A stretch of 64,000 nt of DNA from Lentisphaerae bacterium GWF2_50_93 (GCA_001804815.1 MHBI01000053.1:124001-188000), one strand, 5' to 3'. Positions 1 to 8,973 are shown, counted from the first letter of the stretch. Translations and numbers: made by a program. The notes: generated by a model not told the origin, from the letters alone.

Positions 1-340
1 AAAATCAGGTCCACGCTGAACGCTTCAAAACGTGCCGGCAAATTCTCATATGTATCATTTATGAATAAACAGTTGGCAATCCCCCTCTCCAGTGCTTCTT
101 TGCCAGCATGCTCCATCAGATATTTATCCTTATCTATCCCGTACACTTCGGCCTCCGGATTCAATTTTGCGACGGCAATCATCCACTGACCGGATCCGCA
201 TCCTACGTCTACAACCCTCTTCATCCCTTCCAACCTATGCTTGCACAGCGCTTCGACGTACTTGTCTATCCCGAGCGAATAGACCTCCCGCGAATACGCA
301 TCCAATTCGGCCTTCCTCTCAAGACTTGTACATCCGTCAT
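1..340 (-). CDS. Class I SAM-dependent methyltransferase, 3' part beyond window
   Basis: Reading leftward from ATG at 340, the protein begins MDDGCTSLERKAELDAYSRE and soon shows motif I of class I methyltransferases, VVDVGCGSGQW, followed by an acidic residue at the end of strand 2 (AEVYGIDKDK). It therefore probably methylates a small molecule or a glycan using S-adenosylmethionine; the substrate cannot be told. The gene runs off the left edge, so only about 113 residues are visible. Its ATG overlaps the TGA of the upstream deacetylase-like gene (ATGA), which implies translational coupling in a polysaccharide biosynthesis operon. Confidence 0.8.
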
Positions 341-1176
341 CCATTCCTACACATCTCCAAGGCTCTCGCATTATCCTTTGCTATTTCTATCCTGGGGTTA
401 TTAATGGCCATCATGAAGACGTTGCGCCAGAACCCGTAGTTCCCCGGAAGAAAGTTCCCTATGTGCGTCATATAACTGTGAATAATCGGATTGCATAATG
501 TCCGTCGCAACCGGATATTGTTCAAAAGAGTCCTAGGTATCATGTGTTTTGAAACGGTCTCAATCGACACCTCCCTTATCTCAATGTCACTGTTGTATAT
601 CCCGAGTTCCTCGCGTTCGACAAAATCAAGATACTCTGAATCATCCCATGAATAAAGATGATCGTCATAATGAATTCTTTTAAACGACACGAGGTATTTA
701 ACACCGAATTCGGAAGCTAACCTGTCGGTCACCCCCCTCTCCCAGGCATGGAACGGAGGAACAAACAGTGAAGGGAACGCCAAACCCCAATCCTTGAATA
801 TCTCTGCGCTCTTAACAATACGCTCCCTCTGGATTTCCTCTGAAACAGTCGTATTGCTGTCAAGACAAAAGAACTCTCCGATATGACCTTCATGACTGTG
901 CACAAGGCCATGGTATCCGATCTCAATGTGCTCCTCATTGTCCTTCAGGAATTCGACAAGATCATTCGCATATCCAATAGACTCCCCGCATCCTGACAAA
1001 TTCTTCCTGTCAAGAAATTTCATCGTCAGGCATATGGGAATTCTCATCCTGAACTCCTTCGCCAGTTTCAATATCGATTCATATGTGTCCATTCCAACAG
1101 GCCGTCTCTTTCCCTGCTTTCCAGCATCAGGGAAGGCTCCGTCATCAATAATTATGAAAAATGGATACTTCTTCAT
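337..1176 (-). CDS. NodB/DUF2334-like polysaccharide deacetylase family protein
   Basis: The protein has the layout of the NodB-homology/DUF2334 carbohydrate esterase fold. An Asp pair lies near the N-terminus (FFIIIDDGAFPD), a His-rich metal site follows (IEIGYHGLVHSHEGH), and FVPPFHAW resembles the conserved RxPF-type loop. The likely role is deacetylation or related hydrolysis of a surface glycan precursor. Start choice: the ATG at 1176 is preceded by AAGGATC at good spacing, while the in-frame ATG seven codons earlier has no such site. There is no signal peptide, so the enzyme is predicted to be cytoplasmic. It is followed by an overlapping methyltransferase gene. The family assignment is moderate and the substrate unknown. 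Confidence 0.65.
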   Translation of the reverse strand: MKKYPFFIIIDDGAFPDAGKQGKRRPVGMDTYESILKLAKEFRMRIPICLTMKFLDRKNLSGCGESIGYANDLVEFLKDNEEHIEIGYHGLVHSHEGHIGEFFCLDSNTTVSEEIQRERIVKSAEIFKDWGLAFPSLFVPPFHAWERGVTDRLASEFGVKYLVSFKRIHYDDHLYSWDDSEYLDFVEREELGIYNSDIEIREVSIETVSKHMIPRTLLNNIRLRRTLCNPIIHSYMTHIGNFLPGNYGFWRNVFMMAINNPRIEIAKDNARALEMCRNG

Positions 1177-1255
1177 TGCAGATCCTTTACAGTTCAACCA
1201 TTAGGCTCCTGCTTCAGCTTTGAGCCAAAAATACACGAAGGACAAGATCTATTAA

Positions 1256-1352
1256 GCACTAATCTACACTAGCAGGACACTAACATGAAACATATGCGTT
1301 GAATATTATTTAGTGTACCCTTAGTGTCTGTTAGTGGTGAACTTCTCTTCTT
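1256..1352. repeat. Dispersed repeat copy 1 (ACTAATCTACACTAACAGGACAC family)
   Basis: The left part reads CACTAATCTACACTAGCAGG and the right part runs through TAGTGTACCCTTAGTGTCTG, GTTAGTGGTGAACTTC and TTTTGCC, with about 25 nt between them. The same two parts recur at 2655-2694 with 2913-2962, and in the opposite orientation at 7009-7177. The right part covers the last codons and stop of the GT4 gene that ends at 1321. Confidence 0.75.
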
Positions 1353-2556
1353 TTGCCTGTCCTACCGCGATATGTCCCTGGAATTCATTCAATTTCTCCA
1401 CGTTCATATTCCAGTTGAATATTCTCTTTACACATTCCAGGGATTTTTCACCCAGGCCTGCCAGGGATTCCCGGGTTGAAAACCTTATCAGATTCTCGGC
1501 TATGGCATCTTCGGAGCACCCTTTTATTATGAGGTCCTCGGAAACTTCCCCGAGGATTTCGGGGGTGCCTCCTATATCCGTACCGATCGCCGGAATACCG
1601 CACGCCATAGCCTCGACCGTTGAAAGTCCGAACCCCTCAAGCTCCTTCGTAGGCATTATGAATAGATCGGAGGCGCGATAGCATGAGGGAAGTTCTGCCT
1701 CATCAACGAATCCTGTGAAAATTATATCCTTGTCCATATCAAGAGATAAGGAGAGACTCTTCAACTCTTCAAGGAGGATTCCACTGCCCACTATGAGAAG
1801 CTTCATGTCCTTGCCCGTCTTCATCTTGGCAGAAGCAAACGCCCTAACCAGGATGTCCACTCCAGTCCTCGGAATAAGCCTGCGGGAAGTCATGAGGACG
1901 AAGCTTCGTTCTGGAATACCAAATTTTCTCCTACATTCCATTTTTTCAATTTCATTGACTGCAGGAGAAAATTTTTCAAGATCCGCTCCGCCTGGAATAA
2001 CAGCTACGGGCTTGCCCGCGACTTCGGGATGGATCTCCAGCATGAGGTTTTTCATGTATTGAGAAAGAGTAATTATTCCATCACAGATTTCAAGGGCTTT
2101 CAGTTCCCGTTTTCTTCTCAGCCAATATAGTATCCTATTAAACGGAAATGCTTCATTTCCGTTTACCCTGTGTTCCTCGCACCAAGGAGAATGGAAGACA
2201 TATAATTTTCTTGCTGGAAGTTCTTCCAGCAAGGAAATTATACCAAAGATAGCCGAAGAAGAATGAATTATAATGATATCAGGTTTATTCTCAGCCAGAT
2301 AGGCCTTGGTCAGCTTCCTGATAGAATTTCTCCGATGTAAATATTTTTGGTAAAACCAAAAATATTTGCAGTCATAATGATGGAACTTTATGCCGTATGG
2401 ATTATCATAATTCCCAGTCAGATCATTCCTGCAGATGACATCAATCTGGTGCCCCTGGGCTGACAGGACTTTTGCGGTTTCGATGAAGACCCTTCCGGCT
2501 CCGCCGAAATTCTCAAAGTTAAAGCCATCTATGAACTCAAGGATTTTCAAAGGCAT
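1321..2556 (-). CDS. GT4-family glycosyltransferase
   Basis: At 411 residues this has the usual length and two-Rossmann GT-B layout of GT4 retaining glycosyltransferases. The acceptor loop GGAGRVF lies near residue 19. The C-terminal donor-binding half has VAVIPGGADLEKF, ILVGSG-like strands, FTGFVDEAELPSCYRASDLF, and the E-x7-E site in KELEGFGLSTVEAMACGIP. It would transfer a sugar from a nucleotide donor during surface polysaccharide assembly at the inner face of the membrane. A start at 2556 is supported by AGGGG upstream. The last dozen residues (AKEEKFTTNRH) are encoded by a dispersed repeat, so the tail is probably not part of the ancestral enzyme. Confidence 0.9.
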   Translation of the reverse strand: MPLKILEFIDGFNFENFGGAGRVFIETAKVLSAQGHQIDVICRNDLTGNYDNPYGIKFHHYDCKYFWFYQKYLHRRNSIRKLTKAYLAENKPDIIIIHSSSAIFGIISLLEELPARKLYVFHSPWCEEHRVNGNEAFPFNRILYWLRRKRELKALEICDGIITLSQYMKNLMLEIHPEVAGKPVAVIPGGADLEKFSPAVNEIEKMECRRKFGIPERSFVLMTSRRLIPRTGVDILVRAFASAKMKTGKDMKLLIVGSGILLEELKSLSLSLDMDKDIIFTGFVDEAELPSCYRASDLFIMPTKELEGFGLSTVEAMACGIPAIGTDIGGTPEILGEVSEDLIIKGCSEDAIAENLIRFSTRESLAGLGEKSLECVKRIFNWNMNVEKLNEFQGHIAVGQAKEEKFTTNRH

Positions 2557-2654
2557 CCCCTATTTTTAATCCGTACAAAATACTTTTGACAGGATTACAG
2601 GAATTCCAAGATAGGAATATAAACCACGAAACACACCAATTACATGGAAATTAT

Positions 2655-2962
2655 GATTCTTTAACCACTAATCTACACTAACAGGACACCAATATAATAC
2701 ACTGCCGTCCCATGGATGATTGGATGATTGGATTGATGGATGAGGGATAAGACTAAAAACAGCCTTGATAAATTATCTGGAATGCCTTTCTAGAAATTCT
2801 CATGTATCTCTATGACTTCTGTGTTATCTTGAACTCAAACCCAATCATCCATTCATCCAACAATCCATCCATCCGTCATCCTGTGGGATGACTCGGAATA
2901 TAATATATGATCTGTTAGTGTACCCCTAGTGCCTATTAGTGGTGAACTTCTTTTCTTTTGCC
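2655..2962. repeat. Dispersed repeat copy 2, interrupted by a GGATGG foldback
   Basis: The left part (CACTAATCTACACTAACAGG, with CTTTAACCA before it) is at 2655-2694 and the right part (GTTAGTGTACCCCTAGTGCC through TTCTTTTGCC) at 2913-2962. The 218 nt between them hold a degenerate GGATGATT array at 2711-2746 and its inverted counterpart at 2840-2881. This looks like one repeat nested in another. No gene is seen in the 379 nt between 2557 and 2935. The right part encodes the C-terminus and stop of the GT4 gene ending at 2936. Confidence 0.7.
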
Positions 2963-4066
2963 TGGCATCTGATAATAGGCTTCTGTATAGTACTGGACCA
3001 CTTTGCCGATATCGAAGTCCATGGCTTTTTCTTTTGCGTTTTCAGACAAAACTCTACACAGGCTTGGATTTTCCTTTAATTTCCGTATTCCCTCTGCCAG
3101 CTCCTGCGGATTTGAAGGTGGAACAAGAAGCGCATCCTTTCCATTTTCCACAATTTCTGTAATCCCGCAGACATCCGTCGCGAGAACTGGAATTCCAACG
3201 GCAAAAGCCTCAAGAAGGCATATCCCGAATCCTTCTTCAATCGACGGCAGCACCATGATATCGGCAAGAGAAAGAAGTTCCGGCACATCCTCCCTGCCGC
3301 CGAGGAACACAAACTGCTTTTCCAGCCCTCTCTTTTTGACTTCTTCGACTACAGCCTCTTTTCCAGCGCCAGCGCCAATCAAGAGAAAACGGATATTTCC
3401 ATCATTCAAAATTGACGCCGCATCGATCAGATATCCGTGTCCTTTTTCACTCTTGAAATTAGCCACTGTAACAGCACAGAAATCATCCGGTCCAATTCCA
3501 AGGCCTGATCTTTTTAATCCACTCATGGAAAACCGTCTGCGAAATTCGCAGACGTCTATTCCGTTGTAGACAAGATGGGATCTGCCTTTGAATGAAGGAT
3601 ACGTCAGTCTGAACGAAGTCTCGACCGCACGGGAGACTGGAATTATCATGCCAGTCCTCCTGATCACCCATTTACTCCATAGCCCCAGGAGTCCTCCGGT
3701 ATCCTTCTGGGCCGCATGGACGTGCATTATCCTTGCGGGCACGCCTGCAATAACAGCTGCGGACTGTCCAATAACATGCGAAAGGATGAGATGCGTGTGA
3801 ACAATGTCAATATTGTTCTTTCTGAGAAGCCAGGCAAGATAAAGTATTTTGAAAGGCAAATTGAATTTATTTATATTGAGGAAATGAACTTCAAATCCCT
3901 TCTTTTCCAAACAGTCTGCATAATACCCCTTGCCGAACAGGCAGAAAACAGAGGGATTTATCTTTTTACGGTCAAAAACAGGTATTGCCGATGCAATGGT
4001 CGTCCAACCGCCGAGCATCAGATCATCAAAGATCATCGCGACATTCAACGGCTTGTAAATATTCAC
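2936..4066 (-). CDS. GT4-family glycosyltransferase
   Basis: This 376-residue GT-B protein shows the typical N-terminal start (LNVAMIFDDLMLGGWTTIA), DIVHTHLILSH in the acceptor domain, and HLVYNGIDVCEF at the hinge. The donor domain has VANFKSEKGHGYLIDA and the E-x7-E site IEEGFGICLLEAFAVGIP. It would add a sugar to a lipid-linked or polysaccharide acceptor. The start codon is GTG at 4066 with GGAGG ten bases upstream; both lie in a 15-bp hairpin, with the SD in the loop and the GTG in the stem. The tail GKRKEVHH is supplied by the dispersed repeat at 2913-2962. Confidence 0.9.
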   Translation of the reverse strand: MNIYKPLNVAMIFDDLMLGGWTTIASAIPVFDRKKINPSVFCLFGKGYYADCLEKKGFEVHFLNINKFNLPFKILYLAWLLRKNNIDIVHTHLILSHVIGQSAAVIAGVPARIMHVHAAQKDTGGLLGLWSKWVIRRTGMIIPVSRAVETSFRLTYPSFKGRSHLVYNGIDVCEFRRRFSMSGLKRSGLGIGPDDFCAVTVANFKSEKGHGYLIDAASILNDGNIRFLLIGAGAGKEAVVEEVKKRGLEKQFVFLGGREDVPELLSLADIMVLPSIEEGFGICLLEAFAVGIPVLATDVCGITEIVENGKDALLVPPSNPQELAEGIRKLKENPSLCRVLSENAKEKAMDFDIGKVVQYYTEAYYQMPGKRKEVHH

Positions 4067-4095
4067 TGAAGCATATCCTCCAGTGAATATTTACA
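4054..4095 (-). promoter_or_regulatory. Hairpin enclosing the RBS and GTG start of the GT4 gene
   Basis: Two perfect 15-nt arms (TGTAAATATTCACTG and its complement) enclose a 12-nt loop. On the transcribed strand the loop carries GAGGATATGCTT, the Shine-Dalgarno sequence, and the GTG start lies in the 3' arm. Folding in mRNA could limit initiation of the gene starting at 4066. The structure is seen directly; a regulatory role is inferred. Confidence 0.5.
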
Positions 4096-4185
4096 TATAA
4101 GAATGTGATACGGCCGTCTCGGCTGTTGCTGAACGCGCATGATAGATGAATGTCTACAGACTGTTTGCATTATGAAATTTGAACC

Positions 4186-4215
4186 TGTTCGTAGTTAAGC
4201 CCGTAAGGGCTGTCC
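4186..4215. repeat. TTCGTAGTTAAGCCC palindromic repeat unit
   Basis: GTTCGTAGTTAAGCCCGTAA continues into GGGCTGTCC and contains a small AGCCC/GGGCT stem. A close inverted copy lies at 57257-57290, with a variant at 57291-57325. This is an intergenic dispersed repeat. The 267 nt between 4067 and 4333 hold no recognisable gene. Confidence 0.55.
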
Positions 4216-4333
4216 TTTGACCTTCACTTTAATATACACCGCTGGTTTTTATATGGAAACGCCATTAGTTTATAAAGTAACGGATGAATGGATTACTGCA
4301 CAACTGGATAACTGGGTGATGCAAACAACATAA

Positions 4334-5320
4334 ATGCATAAACTAGAAGATAATTTCGTATGTCCTTCATGCAAAGGACGGCTGTCACAGGCGGCTGAGG
4401 TTCTATCATGTCCCGGATGCGGGAAGAATTGCAGGAAATGCAGGGATGTATGGGATCTGCGGACAGTCCTTTCCGATTCCGCCACAGGCTGGAGTGCGGA
4501 AGCGTTTGATCTCGCTTACGAGGAATACGATGGTGGTGTCGGCTTCAAGGACAGAAGGACGTATGCCGCGGGCGAAGGTATTCCCATTGTCGCGGATGAA
4601 TATCTCGAATCCGAAAAGGAACTTGTAATAAAGAACTTCATTAGTGATAAAAAGCCTTCAGCCCTGCTGGATCTAGGCTGCGGATCCGGCTGGTTCTCCT
4701 TTGAAATGTCCGAATGCAGTCCTGGAACTGTTATTTATGGGATAGACGTTTCCACATACAGGACGGACCTCTTCAGGAAGCAGATAATGTCGAGGAACCG
4801 CCAGGACAAGATGGCATCTGCGGCAGCCAATGGAGAAAACCTTCCATTTCCCGATGCTTTCTTTGAAGTTGTCGTAATGGACGAAGTCATCGAGCATCTA
4901 CTGGAACCGGGAAGGACGCTCAAGGAAGCAATGCGGGTGCTCAAGCCCGGTGGACATCTGCTGATAACTACCCCCTCAAGGTTCATGACAAGATTCTGGA
5001 AAACTGCGGCGATCGTGCCAACTTTCATTAAAAGACTTTTTAAAGGGGAAACACTTTCAAGACAAAACACAGCCCGTCTGCGTGAACAACTCTTTTCATG
5101 CCATAAAATACGGAGATTGGTAGAAGATTCCGGGTTCGAGACTGAAAAGTGGAAGAGAGTCATATTCATTCCACACGAGTCCTACCTGCAATTTATACCT
5201 ATATTTCTACTGAAAATCATGATATTCATAGCTCGAATTATAGGAAAAATACCGTTTCTGGGATTCCTCGGGCTCCACCATTTTATAATTTTAAAGAAAA
5301 TAAAGCAGGTACGGGCTTAA
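4334..5320 (+). CDS. SAM-dependent methyltransferase with N-terminal zinc ribbon
   Basis: The first 40 residues hold Cys pairs (FVCPSCKGRL, LSCPGCGKNCRKC) that look like a small zinc ribbon of the kind often found before Methyltransf_11 domains. The catalytic domain has motif I LLDLGCGSGWFSFEM, the post-II Asp in YGIDVS, VVVMDEVIEHL and the post-motif LKPGGHLLITTPS. The C-terminus carries hydrophobic segments around residues 280-315 and may sit on the membrane. A methylation step in glycan or lipid modification is likely given the neighbours. No good RBS is visible. The final residues and stop (QVRA) lie in the palindromic repeat at 5308-5361. Confidence 0.82.
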   Translation: MHKLEDNFVCPSCKGRLSQAAEVLSCPGCGKNCRKCRDVWDLRTVLSDSATGWSAEAFDLAYEEYDGGVGFKDRRTYAAGEGIPIVADEYLESEKELVIKNFISDKKPSALLDLGCGSGWFSFEMSECSPGTVIYGIDVSTYRTDLFRKQIMSRNRQDKMASAAANGENLPFPDAFFEVVVMDEVIEHLLEPGRTLKEAMRVLKPGGHLLITTPSRFMTRFWKTAAIVPTFIKRLFKGETLSRQNTARLREQLFSCHKIRRLVEDSGFETEKWKRVIFIPHESYLQFIPIFLLKIMIFIARIIGKIPFLGFLGLHHFIILKKIKQVRA

Positions 5321-5361
5321 GCCTGTACCATTCTCAAATTCATGGTACACCCTGAAGGCCG
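5308..5361. repeat. Double palindromic intergenic repeat
   Basis: The first hairpin is GGTACGGGCTTAAGCCTGTACC-like and the second pairs GGTACACCC with the complementary GGCCGTACC. The first hairpin contains the stop codon of the methyltransferase gene in its centre. The layout of two adjacent hairpins resembles the GGTAGGG repeats elsewhere in the window. Confidence 0.55.
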
Positions 5362-5371
5362 TACCTACTTA

Positions 5372-5462
5372 GGCTGAGCTTGTCCGAGACTCGTGCGCCG
5401 TGGAGTATGGACAACACTACATTGGAAAAACGCAGGAAGGACCTGTCCTGAGTTTATCGAAG
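5372..5462. repeat. TGAGCTTGTCGAAG-like repeat pair
   Basis: Two degenerate copies (GGCTGAGCTTGTCCGAGAC at 5372 and GTCCTGAGTTTATCGAAGGA near 5445) match a short motif that is common as an intergenic repeat in many bacterial genomes. The repeat lies inside the 5' extension of the following open frame, which argues for the downstream start of that gene. Confidence 0.45.
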
Positions 5463-5509
5463 GATGCCTGTGCTACAGTCTTTCGTGGTGCTATATTAAC
5501 TGCAGACAT

Positions 5510-6997
5510 ATGAAAAAGATATTTATAATTTTTATTTCGGTCCTGTTTGTGCCATTGCGGGCGTTTCCCCAGTCACAGACGTGGCATCCGGGCCTGTTCA
5601 GGATAAACACCTCCATCAGCGCCGGGGATGAAAATATTGAGAGGGTCTCTTCAAAAGCTGACCAGATCGGCATGGAGTTCATCGTGTTCAGCGACCAGTT
5701 CCTCGTCAGAGGAGAATACGGACTGCCTCCTTTCAGGAACATCCTTAAGAAAAGCATCGACAGACAAAGCATCTGCACCTATGGAGTTGATGAATATCTC
5801 AAGAGGATTGAAGATGCCAACAAGCAGTTCCCCAGGCTCGTGCTCGTCCCCGGAGCCGACATAGCTCCACACTACTATTGGACCGGGTCTCCATTCAGGA
5901 ACAATCTCACCACAAGACAGTTCAGCGAACAGCTCACGGTATTTGGGATCAAAGATGCCGACTTCTATAAAAAGCTCCCGGTGATCCACAACAGCTATAT
6001 GTCTTTTTCATTCTTCAATTTCATCCTATCATGCCTGCCTCTGATAATTTCAGTACTAGGAGTATTCGTTCTTATATCGGTGAGAAAGCCCTATTACGCC
6101 GATGCCCAGGGCAACAAGTATTTCAAGCACAAGACATTGAGGATCTCCTCCGGCATAATATTAGTTTTAACTGGATTGCTTTGGTGCATTGACAACCGGC
6201 CGTTGTCATACAAGTCTGGATTCAACCAATATTCTGACTATGGGCAGGCCCCATATCAGAAAGTCATTGATTACGTAAGAAAAACAGGCGGGGATTCTGC
6301 AGGCATAACATGGTCTGCACCTGAAGCAAAAATGAGGGATAGGATATTTGGCATTAACCTCCTCTCCGTACCTTATCTTGATGATATCGAAAGGACAAAC
6401 GGGCATAATGGCCTGGCAGGAGTCTACGGAGATGCATTCCATGCGCACGAGGCAGGAAAGACCTGGGATAAGCTCCTTCTTGAATACTGCTCGGGAAAAC
6501 GAAGCGTCCGTCCGGTCATCTTCGGAGAATCCGACTACCACGGACATGGCGACATAGCATTCATACAGACTGTCGTAAACTGCCCAAAGATCACTTTGGA
6601 GAACGTTGTCTATTCCCTCCTTGAAGGCCGTTCCTATGCGATCTCATTAATTGGAAAAAACCGTATAGTCCTTGATTCTGCAACCGTCGAAAACGGCATA
6701 TGCGTTTCAGGACCTGGCGAAGTACTCAAATACAGCCCCAGATCTCCGATAGTCCTTAATGTCAAGGGTAGGGTGGAACCTGAAAACAAGGGTGAAAAAC
6801 ATCCCGGGGAAATCAGGATAATCCTGGACGGCAAGGAGATTGAAAGAAAGATGATAAACCTAGGCAATTTCACACTTATAGAACAGATACCGGCATCAGC
6901 TCTGGATAATAGGATTTCGAAACATTACGTCCGGTTTTATATAAGATCGCCAAGCGCCGGTTTCCTTCTTTCAAATCCTATTTTCATCGAAATGTGA
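5510..6997 (+). CDS. Membrane-anchored PHP-like protein, probably degenerate
   Basis: The start at 5510 gives a clear signal or anchor sequence (MKKIFIIFISVLFVPLRAFP); an earlier in-frame ATG would translate a dispersed repeat and is rejected. Of 495 residues, the N-terminal part looks like the start of a PHP/metal-dependent phosphoesterase fold, and two membrane segments follow at about 165-185 and 215-235. A second extracytoplasmic part contains FGESDYHGHGDI, and a beta-rich tail ends the protein. The usual first PHP motif (HxH) reads RINTS and the usual TDH reads FSDQF, so metal binding may be lost. The location between glycosyltransferase genes suggests a role in polysaccharide export or modification. 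Function not established. Confidence 0.5.
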   Translation: MKKIFIIFISVLFVPLRAFPQSQTWHPGLFRINTSISAGDENIERVSSKADQIGMEFIVFSDQFLVRGEYGLPPFRNILKKSIDRQSICTYGVDEYLKRIEDANKQFPRLVLVPGADIAPHYYWTGSPFRNNLTTRQFSEQLTVFGIKDADFYKKLPVIHNSYMSFSFFNFILSCLPLIISVLGVFVLISVRKPYYADAQGNKYFKHKTLRISSGIILVLTGLLWCIDNRPLSYKSGFNQYSDYGQAPYQKVIDYVRKTGGDSAGITWSAPEAKMRDRIFGINLLSVPYLDDIERTNGHNGLAGVYGDAFHAHEAGKTWDKLLLEYCSGKRSVRPVIFGESDYHGHGDIAFIQTVVNCPKITLENVVYSLLEGRSYAISLIGKNRIVLDSATVENGICVSGPGEVLKYSPRSPIVLNVKGRVEPENKGEKHPGEIRIILDGKEIERKMINLGNFTLIEQIPASALDNRISKHYVRFYIRSPSAGFLLSNPIFIEM

Positions 6998-7008
6998 ATA
7001 TGGCTGAC

Positions 7009-7177
7009 AGGCAGAAGAAAAGAAGTTCACCACTAACAAGCACTAAGGTTACACTAACGATAATGAATCCCAATTATAACAAGGTAATGAGTTGAATGTT
7101 ATTTTATTCCAAAAATAACATTCAACTCATGCATTATTTTAGTGTCCTGTTAGTGTAGATTAGTGGTTAAAGAATCT
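7009..7177. repeat. Dispersed repeat copy 3, inverted, with a central hairpin
   Basis: The left part (GGCAGAAGAAAAGAAGTTCA, then CCACTAACAAGCACTAAGG) is the reverse complement of the right parts of copies 1 and 2. The right part (TAGTGTCCTGTTAGTGTAGA, then TTAGTGGTTAAAG) is the reverse complement of their left part. Between them lies a long hairpin at 7087-7130 with arms of about 19 bp around AGTTGAATGTTATTTT. Confidence 0.75.
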
Positions 7178-7215
7178 TATTTTCAGCGTGTTTTCCAATA
7201 ATCCACGGGACAACA

Positions 7216-8973
7216 GTGAAAAAACATCTTAAGTTAGCGGCCATCATATTGATACTATTCGGCCTAGCAGCCAGAGTTACGGTTGTCTGGCTCAGCGGCC
7301 CATCCCCCCATTACAATGAGAATATAAGCGTCGACGAGGTAAACTATCTCGAGCTTGCATCAAACATCGCAGATTTTAGAACCTATGGAGCCTGGTCTGA
7401 AGGTTTCTTCACCCAGTCGACAAGATCCCCAGGATATCCGGCCTTTCTGGCGTCCATGTATCTGTTCTTCGGGAAAGACTCCCGGTGGCTGCCGCAGATT
7501 TTGAATCTGCTGCTCGATCTGCTCAACATCATCCTCGTCTACATGGTCGGAAGGAATATTTATGATGGCAGAGCCGGGCTAGCCGCTGCGGTCCTGTATT
7601 CAATCCTCGGAGCCTCTTTCATATATGTGAAATTCGCAATATCGGAACTTTTCGCATTGGCACTACTTCTCTCCTTGTGTTTTTTCCTCACATGCCTGAA
7701 AAACCACTACAGAAGTTCAATTGCAGGATTTATCATTGTCTTCGCCTATCTGATACATACCAGACCAGCGTTCCTCCTTGTCCTTCCCCTGGCCTGTCTA
7801 TGCATATACTCCTGCATCTCTTCCGAAAACAGGCTCCACAGGCTTTGGAAGTCGATCATCCCCATAATAGCCGTCCTGCTGCTATGCATCCCATGGGGCG
7901 CAAGGAATTACATGCTCCACAAGACGCTTGTGCCGGTAAGCACTTTCTCGGGCTGGCATCTGATACTTGACGCAGAAGGCGCGGACGGGCTATCTTTGAA
8001 AAAACTCACCGACCACGTCTATGATCCCAGGCGCAAAGGATTCACTGAAGGGGAGTATTACAGCGAAAGCAAGGATCTTTTCATGAAGAGTTTTTTCAGA
8101 AATCCTGCAAAGCTTGTTTTTTCCGGGATATGCAGGTTCAGCTATTATTGGGTTCCCCAGCAGCCATATTTCCGTATTTTCCAACCGAAAGCCTATGTCA
8201 TGCCAGTCTATGTCACAGACAGGATATTCATGCCTTTCCCTGATTTCGAGGGGATATTATACCTGTCCCTCGCAATCCTTGGCGTCTCCGCATATAGACT
8301 AAGAGCCAAGTTCGCACCTGCCGCAAAGACATGGATTATAAAAAGTTCTCCATTGCTGCTTCTTCTTTCCTTCTATGCCGTCGTCCATATAATAAGCATG
8401 CCTCTGGAGCAATACAGGTTTTTAATTGAACCCTTGTTCATTATCCTCCTCTGCGGTTTCACATTCGATATTTTCTTCCACGCGAAAAGCAGGCCCATCT
8501 ACATGCTTGTTGATATCTTCTACATCATGCTCATACCAGCTTTCCTATGCCTGATGCTCGTGGCGCTCTTCATAAACAAGCCCGGCAGAATCATATTTGA
8601 ATATCCCGAAATGCAGCTCACTCCGGGTTCCGTATCCTATTCCGGCATTCGCGACCTGCAATGGAAGAGCCTGGGAAGCATACCTGGAAAAACAATTTGC
8701 GAAACGAGCGGTGAAGTCAGATACATCGTCAAAGGCCTCCAATTCGATGGAAATGCCGGAGGCGCAGTTGAACAGGAAGATTCCGCCGCAGGAAAACTTT
8801 ATGTCATGCTCCACGATCCTAAAAATTCCATGGGCATTGGAGACATGAAGCTTAACTTCAAAAATGGTAAGTTCCCTGTGAACGGTGATATCATCAAAGT
8901 AAAAGGCCCTGTCCTATCCGGACAATGCAAAGAAATCATCATGCAGGTCGAAAAATGGGAGAAGTTAAGATAA
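7216..8973 (+). CDS. GT39-like membrane glycosyltransferase
   Basis: This 585-residue protein has a signal anchor, then an extracytoplasmic acidic motif (NISVDEVNYLELA) as in the ArnT/GT39/PMT superfamily, where a catalytic Asp follows the first membrane helix. About ten hydrophobic helices lie between residues 80 and 460, with a soluble domain of about 110 residues at the end. It probably moves a sugar from a polyprenyl-phosphate carrier to a surface glycan. The start is GTG at 7216, since no ATG fits the signal anchor. It ends flush against the convergent manC gene with no spacer. Confidence 0.78.
   Translation: MKKHLKLAAIILILFGLAARVTVVWLSGPSPHYNENISVDEVNYLELASNIADFRTYGAWSEGFFTQSTRSPGYPAFLASMYLFFGKDSRWLPQILNLLLDLLNIILVYMVGRNIYDGRAGLAAAVLYSILGASFIYVKFAISELFALALLLSLCFFLTCLKNHYRSSIAGFIIVFAYLIHTRPAFLLVLPLACLCIYSCISSENRLHRLWKSIIPIIAVLLLCIPWGARNYMLHKTLVPVSTFSGWHLILDAEGADGLSLKKLTDHVYDPRRKGFTEGEYYSESKDLFMKSFFRNPAKLVFSGICRFSYYWVPQQPYFRIFQPKAYVMPVYVTDRIFMPFPDFEGILYLSLAILGVSAYRLRAKFAPAAKTWIIKSSPLLLLLSFYAVVHIISMPLEQYRFLIEPLFIILLCGFTFDIFFHAKSRPIYMLVDIFYIMLIPAFLCLMLVALFINKPGRIIFEYPEMQLTPGSVSYSGIRDLQWKSLGSIPGKTICETSGEVRYIVKGLQFDGNAGGAVEQEDSAAGKLYVMLHDPKNSMGIGDMKLNFKNGKFPVNGDIIKVKGPVLSGQCKEIIMQVEKWEKLR

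Noticed and set aside
92..439. Open frames on the plus strand over the left edge
   Set aside because: The minus strand here encodes a methyltransferase with a clear motif I, coupled by ATGA to the upstream gene; the plus-strand frames are low-complexity shadows.
2700..2900. Possible CRISPR-like array of GGATGATT units
   Set aside because: The units are 6-8 nt, degenerate and contiguous, with no spacers and no cas genes; they are a tandem foldback repeat.
5393..5509. Longer start for the PHP-like gene
   Set aside because: The extra 39 residues would be encoded by TGAGCTTGTCGAAG-like repeats and would hide the signal peptide that starts at 5510.
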